Part shown: piece after piece, positions 53,001-60,755 of the stretch
How the letters are laid out: every line of letters begins with the position of its first letter
How positions within the stretch are numbered: position 1 is the first letter of the stretch
Source: an uncultured Saprospiraceae bacterium
GTDB taxonomy: Bacteria; Bacteroidota; Bacteroidia; Chitinophagales; Saprospiraceae
Assembly: GCA_937951615.1 (NCBI GenBank)
Contig: CALFBH010000033.1
Coordinates: 1 to 64,000, forward strand
Length of the DNA stretch: 64,000 bases
Reading direction: 5' to 3'
Translations under genes and position numbers: made by a program
Notes under the pieces: model-generated
What the model was told of the DNA's origin: nothing
The model's database searches: none
The model's input: only the letters and a program-made list of their open reading frames with translations

Positions 53001-53634
53001 CGGAGTAGAAGCTGGCACTTACACGGTGTATGCTTTAGATGGAAATGGCTGTATTTCAGAAGCAACTGCGATTGTTAATGAACCACAAGAATTGCTCTTA
53101 GATGCCGGACCGGATATTACTTTAACTTATGGGGATTCTACTTTTTTAAATGCTGAAATCAATGCGCCAGGCAATTACATATATGCCTGGTCGTCTTTTT
53201 CACCGGATATGAATCTAAGTTGTACCGACTGCCCGACACCATTGGCGCAGCCTATTTATGACATTACCTATTTTGTTTCTGCCACCAATGAAAATGGCTG
53301 TGTTGCGGAAGATGAAGTTCGAGTTTATATCAATGAAAACCAGCCGATATTTGTTGCCAGTGCTTTTACTCCAAACGGTGATAATGCCAACGATTATTTA
53401 TTCGTACAAGGCGGTGCTGCTGCCGAACGAGTAGAGACTTTTCGCATCTATGATCGCTGGGGCGAATTGGTTTTTGAAGCGCGTGACACACCACTTAACC
53501 AGCCCGATGCCGGTTGGAATGGCAATTACAGAGACTCAGATATGAATGGAGCTGTTTTTGTCTGGTATGCTGAAATTCGCTTTATTGATGGAGAAACTTT
53601 GCCTTATCAGGGAGATTGTACTTTGATTCGGTAG
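50071..53634 (+). CDS. Giant SprB-repeat surface protein with gliding-type C-domain
   Basis: 1187 residues. The signal peptide ends AQAQ. Residues about 60-280 form a nidogen-like domain (SNGLISFDLTYANNYNAWP, APFHDIDPAVGG, IMGIQDATG). From about 390 there are eight SprB-type repeats, each starting with a CxGxxDGxx motif (TCAGGSDGSI, TCAGDTDGEI, SCNGNNDGAA, NCNAGNEGSI, TCVGDDGTA, SCNGGSDGTA, LCTGDNTGAA, DCYGDDDGSI). It ends in a gliding-motility-associated type B domain (SAFTPNGDNANDY, IYDRWGELVFEA, GWNGNYRDSDMNG). Such proteins are surface adhesins carried by T9SS. The PorP/SprF-like protein at 36.5 kb is a possible helper. Confidence 0.9.
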   Translation: MNTSYPLTKYLQILCILLFAYAAQAQNFPGCPAVEAGPDQDICPGNCVTLTAEPVGGAETSSYTYDPIPYMPFAYNTGTQVLNNTDDLWTGVIALPFNFCFYGDIYNQFTVGSNGLISFDLTYANNYNAWPIAAGIPGNTDVLNSIMAPFHDIDPAVGGQIFYDIVGTAPCRAAVVSWYNVPMFDCNSLIATQQLVIYETTNVIDIYVQDKPTCTSWNAAAAIMGIQDATGTQALVINNYNYPTVWTNANEAWRISPDGIPNYAVSWYDDAGVEIATGITATICPDTPGEYFVEANYSGCNAAVGVMDSLMITFQGLGALVISGDTSICNGTSTTLSATTGYTTYDWTTPSGSTDIGQSISATETGVYIVSVSDNSGCTGTASVNVNLSPFLTLNETITEVTCAGGSDGSIIMDAPGGTAPLTYVWDNGTGNVATASNLSAGTYNVTITDADGCTGEGTYTVNEPAAVTLSVASATDPTCAGDTDGEIIVTPGGGTAPYMYSIDGGITMLSDSTFGGLDEGTYTISVFDNNNCPTSVDVTLNNPQPLLASVNTYDVSCNGNNDGAAAISPIGGVMPYTYQWDTGATTDSIGGLGAATYLVTVTDANSCAVIYTVNISEASSLNWSFTSLDVNCNAGNEGSITLNATGGTPTYQYSIDNGTTLQNDNEFNGLTAGTYYIFIADANNCTVADSVIITEPSELVLMTSSTQQTCVGDDGTATVVASGGVGNYTYEWLADGQTTDVATGLAAGDYQVVVTDGNACTITTTINVPAPPIPTATATIMDVSCNGGSDGTATVTANGGTPPYNYLWDANAGSQTTDIATGLSQGTYSVVVTDSISCTVEVTVTIDEPAALALSLSAENPLCTGDNTGAASVSISGGTTAYTIIWSDADNQSTNTATGLAAGTYTVSVTDANGCFISDNITLTEPAQPLVLSATGNPVDCYGDDDGSINISASGGIPPYSYSLDNEYYNGSNLIIGVEAGTYTVYALDGNGCISEATAIVNEPQELLLDAGPDITLTYGDSTFLNAEINAPGNYIYAWSSFSPDMNLSCTDCPTPLAQPIYDITYFVSATNENGCVAEDEVRVYINENQPIFVASAFTPNGDNANDYLFVQGGAAAERVETFRIYDRWGELVFEARDTPLNQPDAGWNGNYRDSDMNGAVFVWYAEIRFIDGETLPYQGDCTLIR

Positions 53635-53640
53635 ACCACA

Positions 53641-53763
53641 GGTTTCGTAAACTTGCGAGAGGTCTTGAGGAATGAAAAATTTGCTAAACCTCACAAAAAA
53701 CGGCAAAAAGTGGAAGGTTTAGCAAACTCGCTTCCCTCAGGCTATACGCAAGTTTACGAAACC
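53641..53763. repeat. 120-bp nested palindrome, copy 2
   Basis: Outer arms GGTTTCGTAAACTTGCG and CGCAAGTTTACGAAACC; inner arms TTTGCTAAACCT and AGGTTTAGCAAA. It lies in the convergent gap between the SprB-repeat protein and the APH-RapZ gene. A short CCAATACCCAATACCC word array (53798-53815) follows, at the stop of the next gene. Confidence 0.8.
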
Positions 53764-53815
53764 GTCGAATGGGGCAAATAAACGTAATTTTACCAATACC
53801 CCAATACCCAATACC

Positions 53816-55279
53816 CTAATTCACCCAGCCCTTAGCCTCCTGCTCAATGTGTTCCAATTGTACCGTAACTCCATACTTCTGCTCCAAATGCTGTGCAAGC
53901 GAATCCGCACTATAGACTGAGCGATGCTGCCCGCCCGTACAGCCAAAACCAACAGACAGATAAGTGAAATTGCGACTTAGATAAGTTTCAACTGCCTTGT
54001 CTACCATCGCAAAACTGTGGCTCAAAAATGATTTTATCTCGCTTTTTTCTTGTAGAAAACGCTTGACCGACTCATCACGACCAGTTAGCTTTTTATAAGG
54101 CTCATAGCGACCAGGATTGTGGATGGATCGACAATCAAAAGCAAAACCACCGCCGTGTCCTGACTTGTCTTCGGGATAACCATGTTTATAAGAAAAACTA
54201 AATACACGAACAGTCAGCTCTTTACCAAGGTCTTTAGTCGTCGCTTTTGTTTTGTGACGAAAGTCCTTACTACGATTAGATAACATCCGCTCCAGCGCGT
54301 CGCGCAACACAGGCAGGTCGGGTAGGGGAGCATGATTTAAAAGCCATTCCAAATTATCCAGCGCGAAAGGAATGCTGCTGATAAAATGCTCGCGCCCCTC
54401 ATACAAACCACGAAAGCCATAAGCCCCCAAAACCTGCAAACAACGCACCAGCACAAAAGCATAATAATTTTGAACAAATTCAGCAGGTTGGAGTGGGGCA
54501 AATCGCTGGGCAGACTGCACATAATAATCCAGCAATTCTTCGCGAAGCGGGTAGGGGAGATTCGCTTTCGCCTGCCAGAGCAAAGAAGCCAAATCGTATT
54601 GCAAAGCCCCTTTTCTGCCACCTTGATAATCTATAAACCAGACCTGATCCTCCTGCAACATGATATTGCGCGACTGGAAATCCCGAAACATAAAATATTC
54701 GCCATCAACATCCAACAAAACATCTGCAAAACGGTGGAAATCGTCTTCCAATGCCTGCTCATCAAAAGTTGTTTTAGATAGTTTTAAAAAATAATATTTA
54801 AAATAATTTAAATCCCATAAAATAGACTGCCGATCAAAAGCTGCCTTAGGATAGCACAAATCATAATCCAGTCCTTTTCCGCCTTCAATTTGCAAATGTG
54901 CCAACTGGTCAATAGCTTTTTTGTACAAAGGAATAACAGCATCGGGAAAAGTATCCGATTCGCGAGCAGCCTGTAATTGCTGAAAAAGTGTCCTATTACC
55001 CAAATCCTGTTGCAGATAAATATGCTGAGACAAATCAGCAGCATAAACTTCTGGTACAGCTATCTTTTTATCATAAAAATGACGCGAAAAACCAACAAAA
55101 GCCTGATTTTCCCGCAAATCAGGATTATATGCACCAATGGCAGTCTGAGTCTTGCCATGCAAACGAAAGTACTGCCGGTCGGAGCCGGAACGAGGTAGCT
55201 GGTCTATTTGCTCAACGGATGTTGAAAAATGATCCTGAAATAAGGTTTTGAGTTGATCTTGGATTTTTGTATTGGACAT
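53816..55279 (-). CDS. Aminoglycoside-phosphotransferase-type kinase fused to RapZ C-domain
   Basis: 487 residues. N-terminal part (about 1-330): APH/choline-kinase fold with FRDFQSRNIML as the Brenner motif and IDYQGGRKGALQYDLASLLW as the DFG-like motif, resembling AmgK sugar kinases of cell-wall recycling. C-terminal part (about 345-487): the RapZ C-terminal domain (VFSFSYKHGYPEDKSGHGGGFAFDCRSIHNPGR and VGFGCTGGQHRSVY), which in RapZ binds GlcN6P-regulated RNA partners. The normal P-loop kinase half of RapZ is replaced by the APH kinase. It suggests an amino-sugar kinase with a sensor domain. The partner uridylyltransferase is not in the window. Confidence 0.85.
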   Translation of the reverse strand: MSNTKIQDQLKTLFQDHFSTSVEQIDQLPRSGSDRQYFRLHGKTQTAIGAYNPDLRENQAFVGFSRHFYDKKIAVPEVYAADLSQHIYLQQDLGNRTLFQQLQAARESDTFPDAVIPLYKKAIDQLAHLQIEGGKGLDYDLCYPKAAFDRQSILWDLNYFKYYFLKLSKTTFDEQALEDDFHRFADVLLDVDGEYFMFRDFQSRNIMLQEDQVWFIDYQGGRKGALQYDLASLLWQAKANLPYPLREELLDYYVQSAQRFAPLQPAEFVQNYYAFVLVRCLQVLGAYGFRGLYEGREHFISSIPFALDNLEWLLNHAPLPDLPVLRDALERMLSNRSKDFRHKTKATTKDLGKELTVRVFSFSYKHGYPEDKSGHGGGFAFDCRSIHNPGRYEPYKKLTGRDESVKRFLQEKSEIKSFLSHSFAMVDKAVETYLSRNFTYLSVGFGCTGGQHRSVYSADSLAQHLEQKYGVTVQLEHIEQEAKGWVN

Positions 55280-55281
55280 AG

Positions 55282-55325
55282 AATAAATGAGAGAATGAAT
55301 AAATGATTAAAATGAGTGAATAAGA
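55282..55325. repeat. GAATGAGAGAATGAAT word array
   Basis: Short run of AATGAGAGAATGAATAAATG-type words between the fusion gene start and the small membrane protein. Part of the same word family as 3273 and 9961. Confidence 0.45.
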
Positions 55326-55440
55326 ATAGCTTTATACAAATCAGGTAACAGTCGTTTTTTGTTTTAACTTTGCTCTGCGGCAAAAGTAAGGATTCCGTAG
55401 CCCAAAATGAACGAATTAAAACAACAAATGTTATCACAAT

Positions 55441-55674
55441 ATGATGAATAAAACGCTCTGGACATTTATAGGTTTTCTTTTATTTTCAATAGGTATAATG
55501 GCACTTGTATTGAGTCTGGTAGGTATCGAACTGGCTTTTCTCAACTTTACGGGTAAATTGGGCGGTATGACTGCCTTTTTATTTAAGATCGCTTTGACGG
55601 TGGGCGGCTTAATTCTTGTAGCATTAGCGCGTACCGATTGGGAACAGCAGGAAGATGACTTTGTAGAGGAGTGA
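55441..55674 (+). CDS. Small two-span membrane protein
   Basis: 77 residues with hydrophobic segments at about 8-29 and 46-62, and an acidic C-terminus (WEQQEDDFVEE). The pair of spans separated by a short loop (LNFTGKLGGMT) suggests an inner-membrane hairpin. Family not recognised. It is a lone plus-strand gene between two minus-strand genes, and a GTCCATAG palindrome starts directly after its stop. Confidence 0.6.
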   Translation: MMNKTLWTFIGFLLFSIGIMALVLSLVGIELAFLNFTGKLGGMTAFLFKIALTVGGLILVALARTDWEQQEDDFVEE

Positions 55675-55683
55675 GGACGGTCG

Positions 55684-55752
55684 GTCAATAGTCCATAGTC
55701 CATAGTCCATAGTCGATGGAAAATACATGGACTATCGACTGCGGACTATCGT
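55684..55752. repeat. GTCCATAG palindromic word array
   Basis: Left words GTCAATAGTCCATAGTCC and CATAGTCGATGG are mirrored by CATGGACTATCGACTGCGGAC, stated in parts. It abuts the stop of the DUF2520 gene at 55746, so the end of the array overlaps the last codons. Confidence 0.65.
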
Positions 55753-56513
55753 CCCAAAATACCTTTCGTCAGTAAAGCATATACCTCCCGATATTCCGGA
55801 AATTTTTCCAGATAAGCCTGATGTTTTTTAATGACTTCTTGGTCACCACGAGCTGCCGGACCAGTCTGCATATCTCTAGGCGATGCTGCTTGTATCTTGC
55901 TGGCAGTTTCCAGAATAAGTGGTTTTAAAATATCAAAATCCAGCCCTTCTTGCGTCAGCATTTCCTGAGCAATATGGTATAAATGATTGGTGAAATTATT
56001 GACAAAAACCGCAGCAACGTGCAGAATCCGTCTTTGTTCATCAGTAATCCTATAGACTTTTGGCGTCAGTGTTTGTGCGAGTTGATATAAAAAATCGGCA
56101 TCATCAGACTGCGCGGCATCTGTGCATATTGGCAGACTTTTAAAATCAACGGACTTGCCGATTGACATAGTTTGTAAAGGATAAAAAGAGCCGTATCGCT
56201 CAAAGTAAGGCTGCAAAACAGTACTCGGCACAGAACCAGAAGTATGTACGACCAACTTGTCAGGAATAATACCTTTAAGCTGCGCCGCTACTTCCCCAAT
56301 GGCATCATCATGAACTGCGATGATATAGAGATCCGCATCAGGACGAATACGCGCCAGTTTTGTGGTATAAGATACATCCAGCGTATCAGCCAGCCTCCGC
56401 GCACGAACAGTCGTCCGACTAAAGACCTGTACAATTTTATGGTCAGCACTTTGTAAGGCTTTCGCCAAATGAGTGCCCATATTCCCAGCACCGATGATCG
56501 TAATATTTGTCAT
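55746..56513 (-). CDS. Rossmann-like DUF2520 protein
   Basis: 255 residues. A Rossmann start ITIIGAGNMGTHLAKAL (residues 4-20) is followed by a DUF2520 helical C-terminal half (VAAVFVNNFTNHLYHIAQEML, then RDMQTGPAARGD). The architecture resembles pyrroline-5-carboxylate reductase and glycerol-3-phosphate dehydrogenase dimers, but the substrate is unknown. SFYPLQTMS is a family signature. It is on the same strand as the HTTM gene and separated by a word array. Confidence 0.82.
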   Translation of the reverse strand: MTNITIIGAGNMGTHLAKALQSADHKIVQVFSRTTVRARRLADTLDVSYTTKLARIRPDADLYIIAVHDDAIGEVAAQLKGIIPDKLVVHTSGSVPSTVLQPYFERYGSFYPLQTMSIGKSVDFKSLPICTDAAQSDDADFLYQLAQTLTPKVYRITDEQRRILHVAAVFVNNFTNHLYHIAQEMLTQEGLDFDILKPLILETASKIQAASPRDMQTGPAARGDQEVIKKHQAYLEKFPEYREVYALLTKGILGR

Positions 56514-56577
56514 TTATCATTGAACATTTATCATTTACTCATTTATCATTCTCTCATCTACTCATTCTCTCATAGCT
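56514..56577. repeat. CATTTATCATT / CTCATTCTCTCAT word array
   Basis: Fills the 40 bp between the DUF2520 start and the HTTM stop, and continues into the HTTM gene, whose last codons (ERMSR-stop) are read from GAGAGAATGAGTAGATGA on the minus strand. Confidence 0.6.
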
Positions 56578-57942
56578 GTACACATCATCCCGTATCAATA
56601 TCCATTCATCGCGTTTCATAGGTTTACAACAACATATTTGAGCAAGATCAACGTTTGGGTCAATAAGCTGTGCATAGCCACGTCCGTTAAATTTGGATTT
56701 TATATCCGCATAGACCTCTACATCTTCATGGCCTTTCTTTCGGTATTTATCCCTTAGGAAATGTGCAAATTGAAGTGCCATATCAGGGCGTGTGAATAAT
56801 TTTTTACGCTGTCTTGTATTGAGGTATTTTTTTGTACTTATTTTAATAACTCTATTGTCTTCGGAGGGAAGCTTTACGGTAAATTGTCCTTTACCTTTTT
56901 TAGTCCGCAGCATCATGTGCCAGGCATAGCGATGCCCTTCTTCTGTCCAGTCTGCGGGGCCAGGGATAAGGAAATGTCTGAGCGGCATCAAAAGATGATA
57001 AGCACAGAAAATAGCAATAAAACCGATGATAAGTCGTTTTTGCCAAATTTCATTTAGTAATGAAGGGCAAGCTACACTATGCTGTTGAGGCGACAAGCTG
57101 ATAAGATTTGGAAGGAAGCGGTGCAATAACCTTCTAGGCCAGTCTGGCGAAAAATACATCAGGCTGAGTCCCAACGATAAATAAGGGAATATGCCAATGT
57201 TGAAAATCAACTTATTCAAAGCATGAAAAAAGAGAACTGCCACGATAAAGTAACCGCGAGTCCGTTTATTGGAAAGGAAATATACAGCCGTCAAATCCAG
57301 TATTAAACCACCATAACTCATTAGGACACCAACAAAATTCATGTCCAGAATATGACCAATAATCGGAATCTCCTCGCTGCTACCGTCCAGCCAGTATATA
57401 AGCGGAATGCCACGAAGCCAGTCAGGATTGAGCTTGGCTATTCCACCATAAAAATAAACGACCCCCATAAGGAACTGTAGTAGAAAAACTGGCCAGTAGG
57501 AAATGAATTGTGTGTTAATGGAAGGATGTAGGCGTGCATCAATAGAAAAGGCACGATGCGCAGGCAAGAGACACATGACAAAACAAAGCATAGAAAACAA
57601 ATAGGCATGATTCAGAAAATATGCTTTCTCTATCAGGTAAATATAAGTGTAGCCCAGCGCGTAGAAAAAAGTGGCAAGTCTATAGCTATAGCCAATGATG
57701 ATTAGGACAGAAAGCCCTGCCATAATGCAGCATAAAGCACATAAAACATTGGAAGGCAGAGGCTGCACCCACTCAAAACCATAATAAGTAAAATTGAAAT
57801 CATAGCCGCCAGTCAGGGCCTTCCACCTGCTTTTACCACTGTTCATAAAGTCGATGGACTTGTATAGAGCCAGAAAACCAAATACAAGCCGGAAGAAAAC
57901 CAGCGAACTAATATCTATTTTACGAAATAACCAATTTGCCAT
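56554..57942 (-). CDS. HTTM (gamma-carboxylase-like) membrane protein
   Basis: About 462 residues from ATG 57942, chosen because a TAATTTTG promoter element lies just upstream. An earlier ATG at 57978 adds 12 residues. Multiple hydrophobic segments and the blocks YWPVFLLQFLMGVVYFYGGIAKLNPDWLRG and RYAWHMMLRTKKG identify the HTTM family related to vitamin K-dependent gamma-carboxylase. Whether it carboxylates anything is unknown. The last residues ERMSR come from a word array. Next upstream is the acidic repeat lipoprotein gene. Confidence 0.85.
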   Translation of the reverse strand: MANWLFRKIDISSLVFFRLVFGFLALYKSIDFMNSGKSRWKALTGGYDFNFTYYGFEWVQPLPSNVLCALCCIMAGLSVLIIIGYSYRLATFFYALGYTYIYLIEKAYFLNHAYLFSMLCFVMCLLPAHRAFSIDARLHPSINTQFISYWPVFLLQFLMGVVYFYGGIAKLNPDWLRGIPLIYWLDGSSEEIPIIGHILDMNFVGVLMSYGGLILDLTAVYFLSNKRTRGYFIVAVLFFHALNKLIFNIGIFPYLSLGLSLMYFSPDWPRRLLHRFLPNLISLSPQQHSVACPSLLNEIWQKRLIIGFIAIFCAYHLLMPLRHFLIPGPADWTEEGHRYAWHMMLRTKKGKGQFTVKLPSEDNRVIKISTKKYLNTRQRKKLFTRPDMALQFAHFLRDKYRKKGHEDVEVYADIKSKFNGRGYAQLIDPNVDLAQICCCKPMKRDEWILIRDDVYSYERMSR

Positions 57943-57948
57943 GCCTGC

Positions 57949-57956
57949 AAAATTAT
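57949..57956 (-). promoter_or_regulatory. Candidate -7 element for the HTTM gene
   Basis: TAATTTTG on the minus strand ends 6 bp before the ATG at 57942. It overlaps the T-tract of the terminator that follows, so promoter and terminator share DNA. Confidence 0.45.
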
Positions 57957-57995
57957 AAAAAAACAAGGCTAATCTCACAAAAGAGACCAGCCTTG
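57956..57995 (-). terminator. Intrinsic terminator of the acidic lipoprotein gene
   Basis: On the minus strand CAAGGCT-GG-TCTC...GAGA-TT-AGCCTTG, then TTTTTTT. Stem of 7 + 4 bp. Confidence 0.85.
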
Positions 57996-58022
57996 CTGTT
58001 TAATTATGTTTTGTCGTAAAAA

Positions 58023-58655
58023 TTACTCTTCTGTGTCATCGTCAGTGTCATCAGTATCGTCTTCTGTGTCATCGTCAGTGTCATCAGTATCGTCTTCTGT
58101 GTCATCGTCAGTGTCATCAGTATCGTCTTCTGTGTCATCGTCGGTGTCATCAGTATCGTCTTCTGTGTCATCGTCGGTGTCATCAGTATCATCTTCTGTG
58201 TCATCGTCGGTGTCATCAGTATCATCTTCTGTGTCATCGTCGGTGTCATCAGTATCATCTTCTGTGTCATCCTCTTCATCTTCTTCAGCGAAAAGTAAGG
58301 TACACGTTCCTGTTCCGTCGACTTCAAAACCTAATTTGGTGTCATTGTCCAGTCTAACTACATACTCACCTCTTTTTAATTGTGCCTTTACGATTACAGC
58401 ACCTGGGTAATTCATACTTACGTAGTCTAAAATACAACCTGGAAGATCAGCTAGATCTACATTCGGATTGCCTTTTCTGTGGCTTTCATTGTCCTGTCCT
58501 TTTGCAGAATTTGCATCAATGGTAGATAAATCTGCGTTTTGAAGGCTACTCATTTCAGAACCCATAACTTCGTTATCCAGTCCGTTAATTTCAAGCTGCT
58601 CACAAGCAACAACCAATGTTGTAAATGCTAGTAAAATTAAAATAAATCTTAACAT
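58023..58655 (-). CDS. Acidic tandem-repeat lipoprotein
   Basis: 210 residues with lipoprotein signal FTTLVVACEQLEI (Cys18). A central domain (DLPGCILDYVSMNYPGAVIVKAQL, RGEYVVRLDNDTKLGFEVDG, in parts) has the look of PepSY-like/DUF2874 beta-lactamase-inhibitor-like folds. The C-terminal third is seven or so copies of an 11-residue unit (DDTEDDTDDTD), almost all Asp, Thr and Glu, probably calcium-binding and extended. The repeat continues to the last codon. Likely surface-exposed by analogy with other acidic lipoproteins. Confidence 0.75.
   Translation of the reverse strand: MLRFILILLAFTTLVVACEQLEINGLDNEVMGSEMSSLQNADLSTIDANSAKGQDNESHRKGNPNVDLADLPGCILDYVSMNYPGAVIVKAQLKRGEYVVRLDNDTKLGFEVDGTGTCTLLFAEEDEEDDTEDDTDDTDDDTEDDTDDTDDDTEDDTDDTDDDTEDDTDDTDDDTEDDTDDTDDDTEDDTDDTDDDTEDDTDDTDDDTEE
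58026..58275 (-). repeat. 33-bp tandem repeat within the lipoprotein gene
   Basis: Seven to eight copies of a 33-bp unit (CTGTGTCATCGTCAGTGTCATC on the plus strand, given in part), with point differences (GTC vs GTG, ATC vs GTC). The unit is in frame, so copy-number change would not cause a frameshift but would change the spacer length. Confidence 0.9.
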
Positions 58656-59112
58656 AATAATAGTTTAGAAGAGTATATTATACTCTTGAATAAGTGAAAA
58701 AAAATTTAGTCGTGTGGAATTTTCAGCACATTATATGCTGAATTGCTATCAATCTCAGTGTTTGAAATTGATGAACAATCGGTTTACATAAATGGTAAGT
58801 TTGATTTCCCACTATTGTGAAGTGGTTTCCTTAATGAGACGACAAAGATACATAAACGGATGCAACACATTTTGTGGCTTTTTATCGATTTGTTACAAGC
58901 CCAGATAGAAAGGAATGGATTTATTGTGTTTTTTTATTACTGTATAAATATTTGACTTGCAGTTATTAATGTTGTGTTTGGCAATGTTTGTGGAAAGGGG
59001 AAATATTACAGCGTCAAAGCAGTAAACATATACTCCAAAAGCCTATAATTGTCCTTTTTAAATAGTTTTCTAATCCATTTTACCAAATTTTGAACAGAAA
59101 ACTCTTTTTAAC

Positions 59113-59144
59113 TTTGGTATTTGCTTAAAAGCCTTTTACATTTG
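59113..59144 (+). promoter_or_regulatory. trp operon promoter
   Basis: TTTG (59113-59116), 20 bp, TACATTTG (59137-59144). It is an excellent Bacteroidota match and gives a start near 59151, 13 bp before the leader peptide ATG. The rest of the 58656-59300 gap is AT-rich, without a gene. Confidence 0.7.
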
Positions 59145-59163
59145 CAAAAGAAAAATATTATTG

Positions 59164-59223
59164 ATGCAAAAACACAATACATTATGGTGGTGGCATACTA
59201 ATTCGGATAAACGAATGAGATGA
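59164..59223 (+). CDS. trpL: trp operon leader peptide
   Basis: Nineteen codons (MQKHNTLWWWHTNSDKRMR then TGA). Three consecutive TGG codons (59185-59193) form the Trp sensor. It is followed by the antiterminator and terminator before trpE. The position, the Trp run and the downstream hairpins match the classic attenuation leader; such leaders are too short for routine gene calls. Confidence 0.9.
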   Translation: MQKHNTLWWWHTNSDKRMR

Positions 59224-59290
59224 TACGCCTTATGTATTGGTTAATATAATAAAACGGCTCGTCGGTATCATTCGGCAAGCCGTTTTTTTT
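59212..59290 (+). promoter_or_regulatory. trp attenuator region
   Basis: The antiterminator is ATGATAC (59220-59226) pairing with GTATCAT (59265-59271), or CGAATG (59212-59217) with CATTCG (59269-59274). The competing terminator is ACGGCT...AGCCGT (59251-59290) with a GTCG/CGGC inner stem. Stalling at the Trp codons would expose the antiterminator and let trpE be transcribed. Confidence 0.8.
59251..59290 (+). terminator. Intrinsic terminator (attenuator) before trpE
   Basis: AAAACGGCTCGTCGG, loop, CGGCAAGCCG then TTTTTTTT. It ends 10 bp before the trpE ATG. Confidence 0.9.
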
Positions 59291-59300
59291 AATTCATAAA

Positions 59301-60749
59301 ATGAAGGACAAGATTTTTAAACAAGGCAATAGAACATTTGAAACACAGAAGATTCATCTAAAAACTAAGGTGATTAGAATGCTGGCAGATACCCTAACGC
59401 CCGTTACACTCTACCTACGCATACGCGACTGCTTTTCCGATCCGGTCTTGCTGGAAAGCAATGATTTCAGAGTGAAAGAAGATTGCTTTTCTTTTATGGG
59501 ACTAGACACAATCGGAAGTTTTCAAGTGCAGCACGGACAACTCACTGAATATGTACAAGGCGTATACGAACACAAAGAATCAGTAAGTGGAGTAGAGCGT
59601 GTACCAGAAGCCTTAAAGCGTTTTGCCGGACAATTTGATGTGCAATACGAAGAAGGTTACAGAGGTTTCAATGGCTTTTTCGGACATACCGGTTTTGATG
59701 GTGTACAGTATTTTGACACCCTGAAATTTGAAGATGAAAAACGCAAAATGGATTTGCCGGATGTGCGCTATCATCTGTATCGTTTTGTCATTGCCATCAA
59801 TCATTTTAAAGACGAACTATTTCTATTAGAAAACCTATTGCCAGGCGAAACATCGCGCATGGACGAGGTTGTCACCCTAATAAAAAGCCAGAAATTTGTT
59901 ACCCATCCATTCAAGGTGGAAGGCAAAGAAAGTAGCAACTTGACGGATAAAGAATTTATGGATCTCGTGCGAGCCGGAAAGCATCATTGTCAGGTCGGAG
60001 ATGTCTTTCAAATTGTATTTTCCCGTCAGTTTTCACAAAGCTTCACAGGGGATGATTTTAATGTATATCGAGTCCTGCGTTCTATCAATCCTTCTCCCTA
60101 TTTGTTTTATTTCGATTATGGCGATTATAGGATATTTGGCTCATCGCCAGAAGCACAAATGGTCATCAGAGACGGCGTAGCTACAGTAAATCCCATTGCT
60201 GGCACCTATCGCAGAACAGGAAACAACGAAGAAGATGCGCTGAATGCAAAAGCACTTGCAAAAGACCCTAAAGAAAATTCAGAACACATCATGCTAGTTG
60301 ATTTAGCCCGCAATGATTTGGGGCGACATGCCGTTAATGTGCAGGTAAAAGAACTCAAAGATATTCAGTTTTATAGCCATGTCATTCATCTGGTCTCCAA
60401 AGTAACAGGCGATTTAGAACCAGGCACCAATCCAATTCAGGTTTTTGGGGATACTTTCCCAGCAGGTACTTTATCCGGTGCACCAAAATACAAAGCGATA
60501 GAACTGATTAATAAATATGAAAACCAAAACCGCAGCTTTTACGGTGGTGCGTTAGGCTACGTCAATTTTAACGGGGAAATGAACCAGGCAATAGTCATTC
60601 GTTCTTTTTTGAGCAAAGACAACACACTCCACTATCAGGCAGGAGCAGGCATCGTAGTGGGCAGCGTACCCGAAAGCGAACTACAGGAAGTGAATAATAA
60701 ACTTGGGGCATTGACGAAGGCGATTAGAGAAGCGGAGGGGCTGAGTTGA
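59301..60749 (+). CDS. trpE: Anthranilate synthase component I
   Basis: 482 residues. Converts chorismate (with ammonia or TrpG-derived glutamine) to anthranilate. PVLLESNDF near the N-terminus carries the LLES Trp-binding motif for feedback inhibition. The C-terminal chorismate-binding region shows IFGSSPEAQMVIRDG, NPIAGTYRRTG, ENSEHIMLVDLARNDLGR, LSGAPKYKAIELI and FYGGALGYVNFNGEMNQAI. It follows the attenuator at 10 bp. The gap to trpG is 148 bp and is filled by a nested palindrome. Confidence 0.95.
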   Translation: MKDKIFKQGNRTFETQKIHLKTKVIRMLADTLTPVTLYLRIRDCFSDPVLLESNDFRVKEDCFSFMGLDTIGSFQVQHGQLTEYVQGVYEHKESVSGVERVPEALKRFAGQFDVQYEEGYRGFNGFFGHTGFDGVQYFDTLKFEDEKRKMDLPDVRYHLYRFVIAINHFKDELFLLENLLPGETSRMDEVVTLIKSQKFVTHPFKVEGKESSNLTDKEFMDLVRAGKHHCQVGDVFQIVFSRQFSQSFTGDDFNVYRVLRSINPSPYLFYFDYGDYRIFGSSPEAQMVIRDGVATVNPIAGTYRRTGNNEEDALNAKALAKDPKENSEHIMLVDLARNDLGRHAVNVQVKELKDIQFYSHVIHLVSKVTGDLEPGTNPIQVFGDTFPAGTLSGAPKYKAIELINKYENQNRSFYGGALGYVNFNGEMNQAIVIRSFLSKDNTLHYQAGAGIVVGSVPESELQEVNNKLGALTKAIREAEGLS

Positions 60750-60755
60750 ATTGAC

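Noticed and set aside
58026-58275. CRISPR-like array
   Set aside because: The units are contiguous with no spacers and are in frame within a lipoprotein gene.
58004-58410. Ser/Val- and Thr/Gln-rich frames opposite the lipoprotein gene
   Set aside because: Out-of-frame shadows of the 33-bp repeat.
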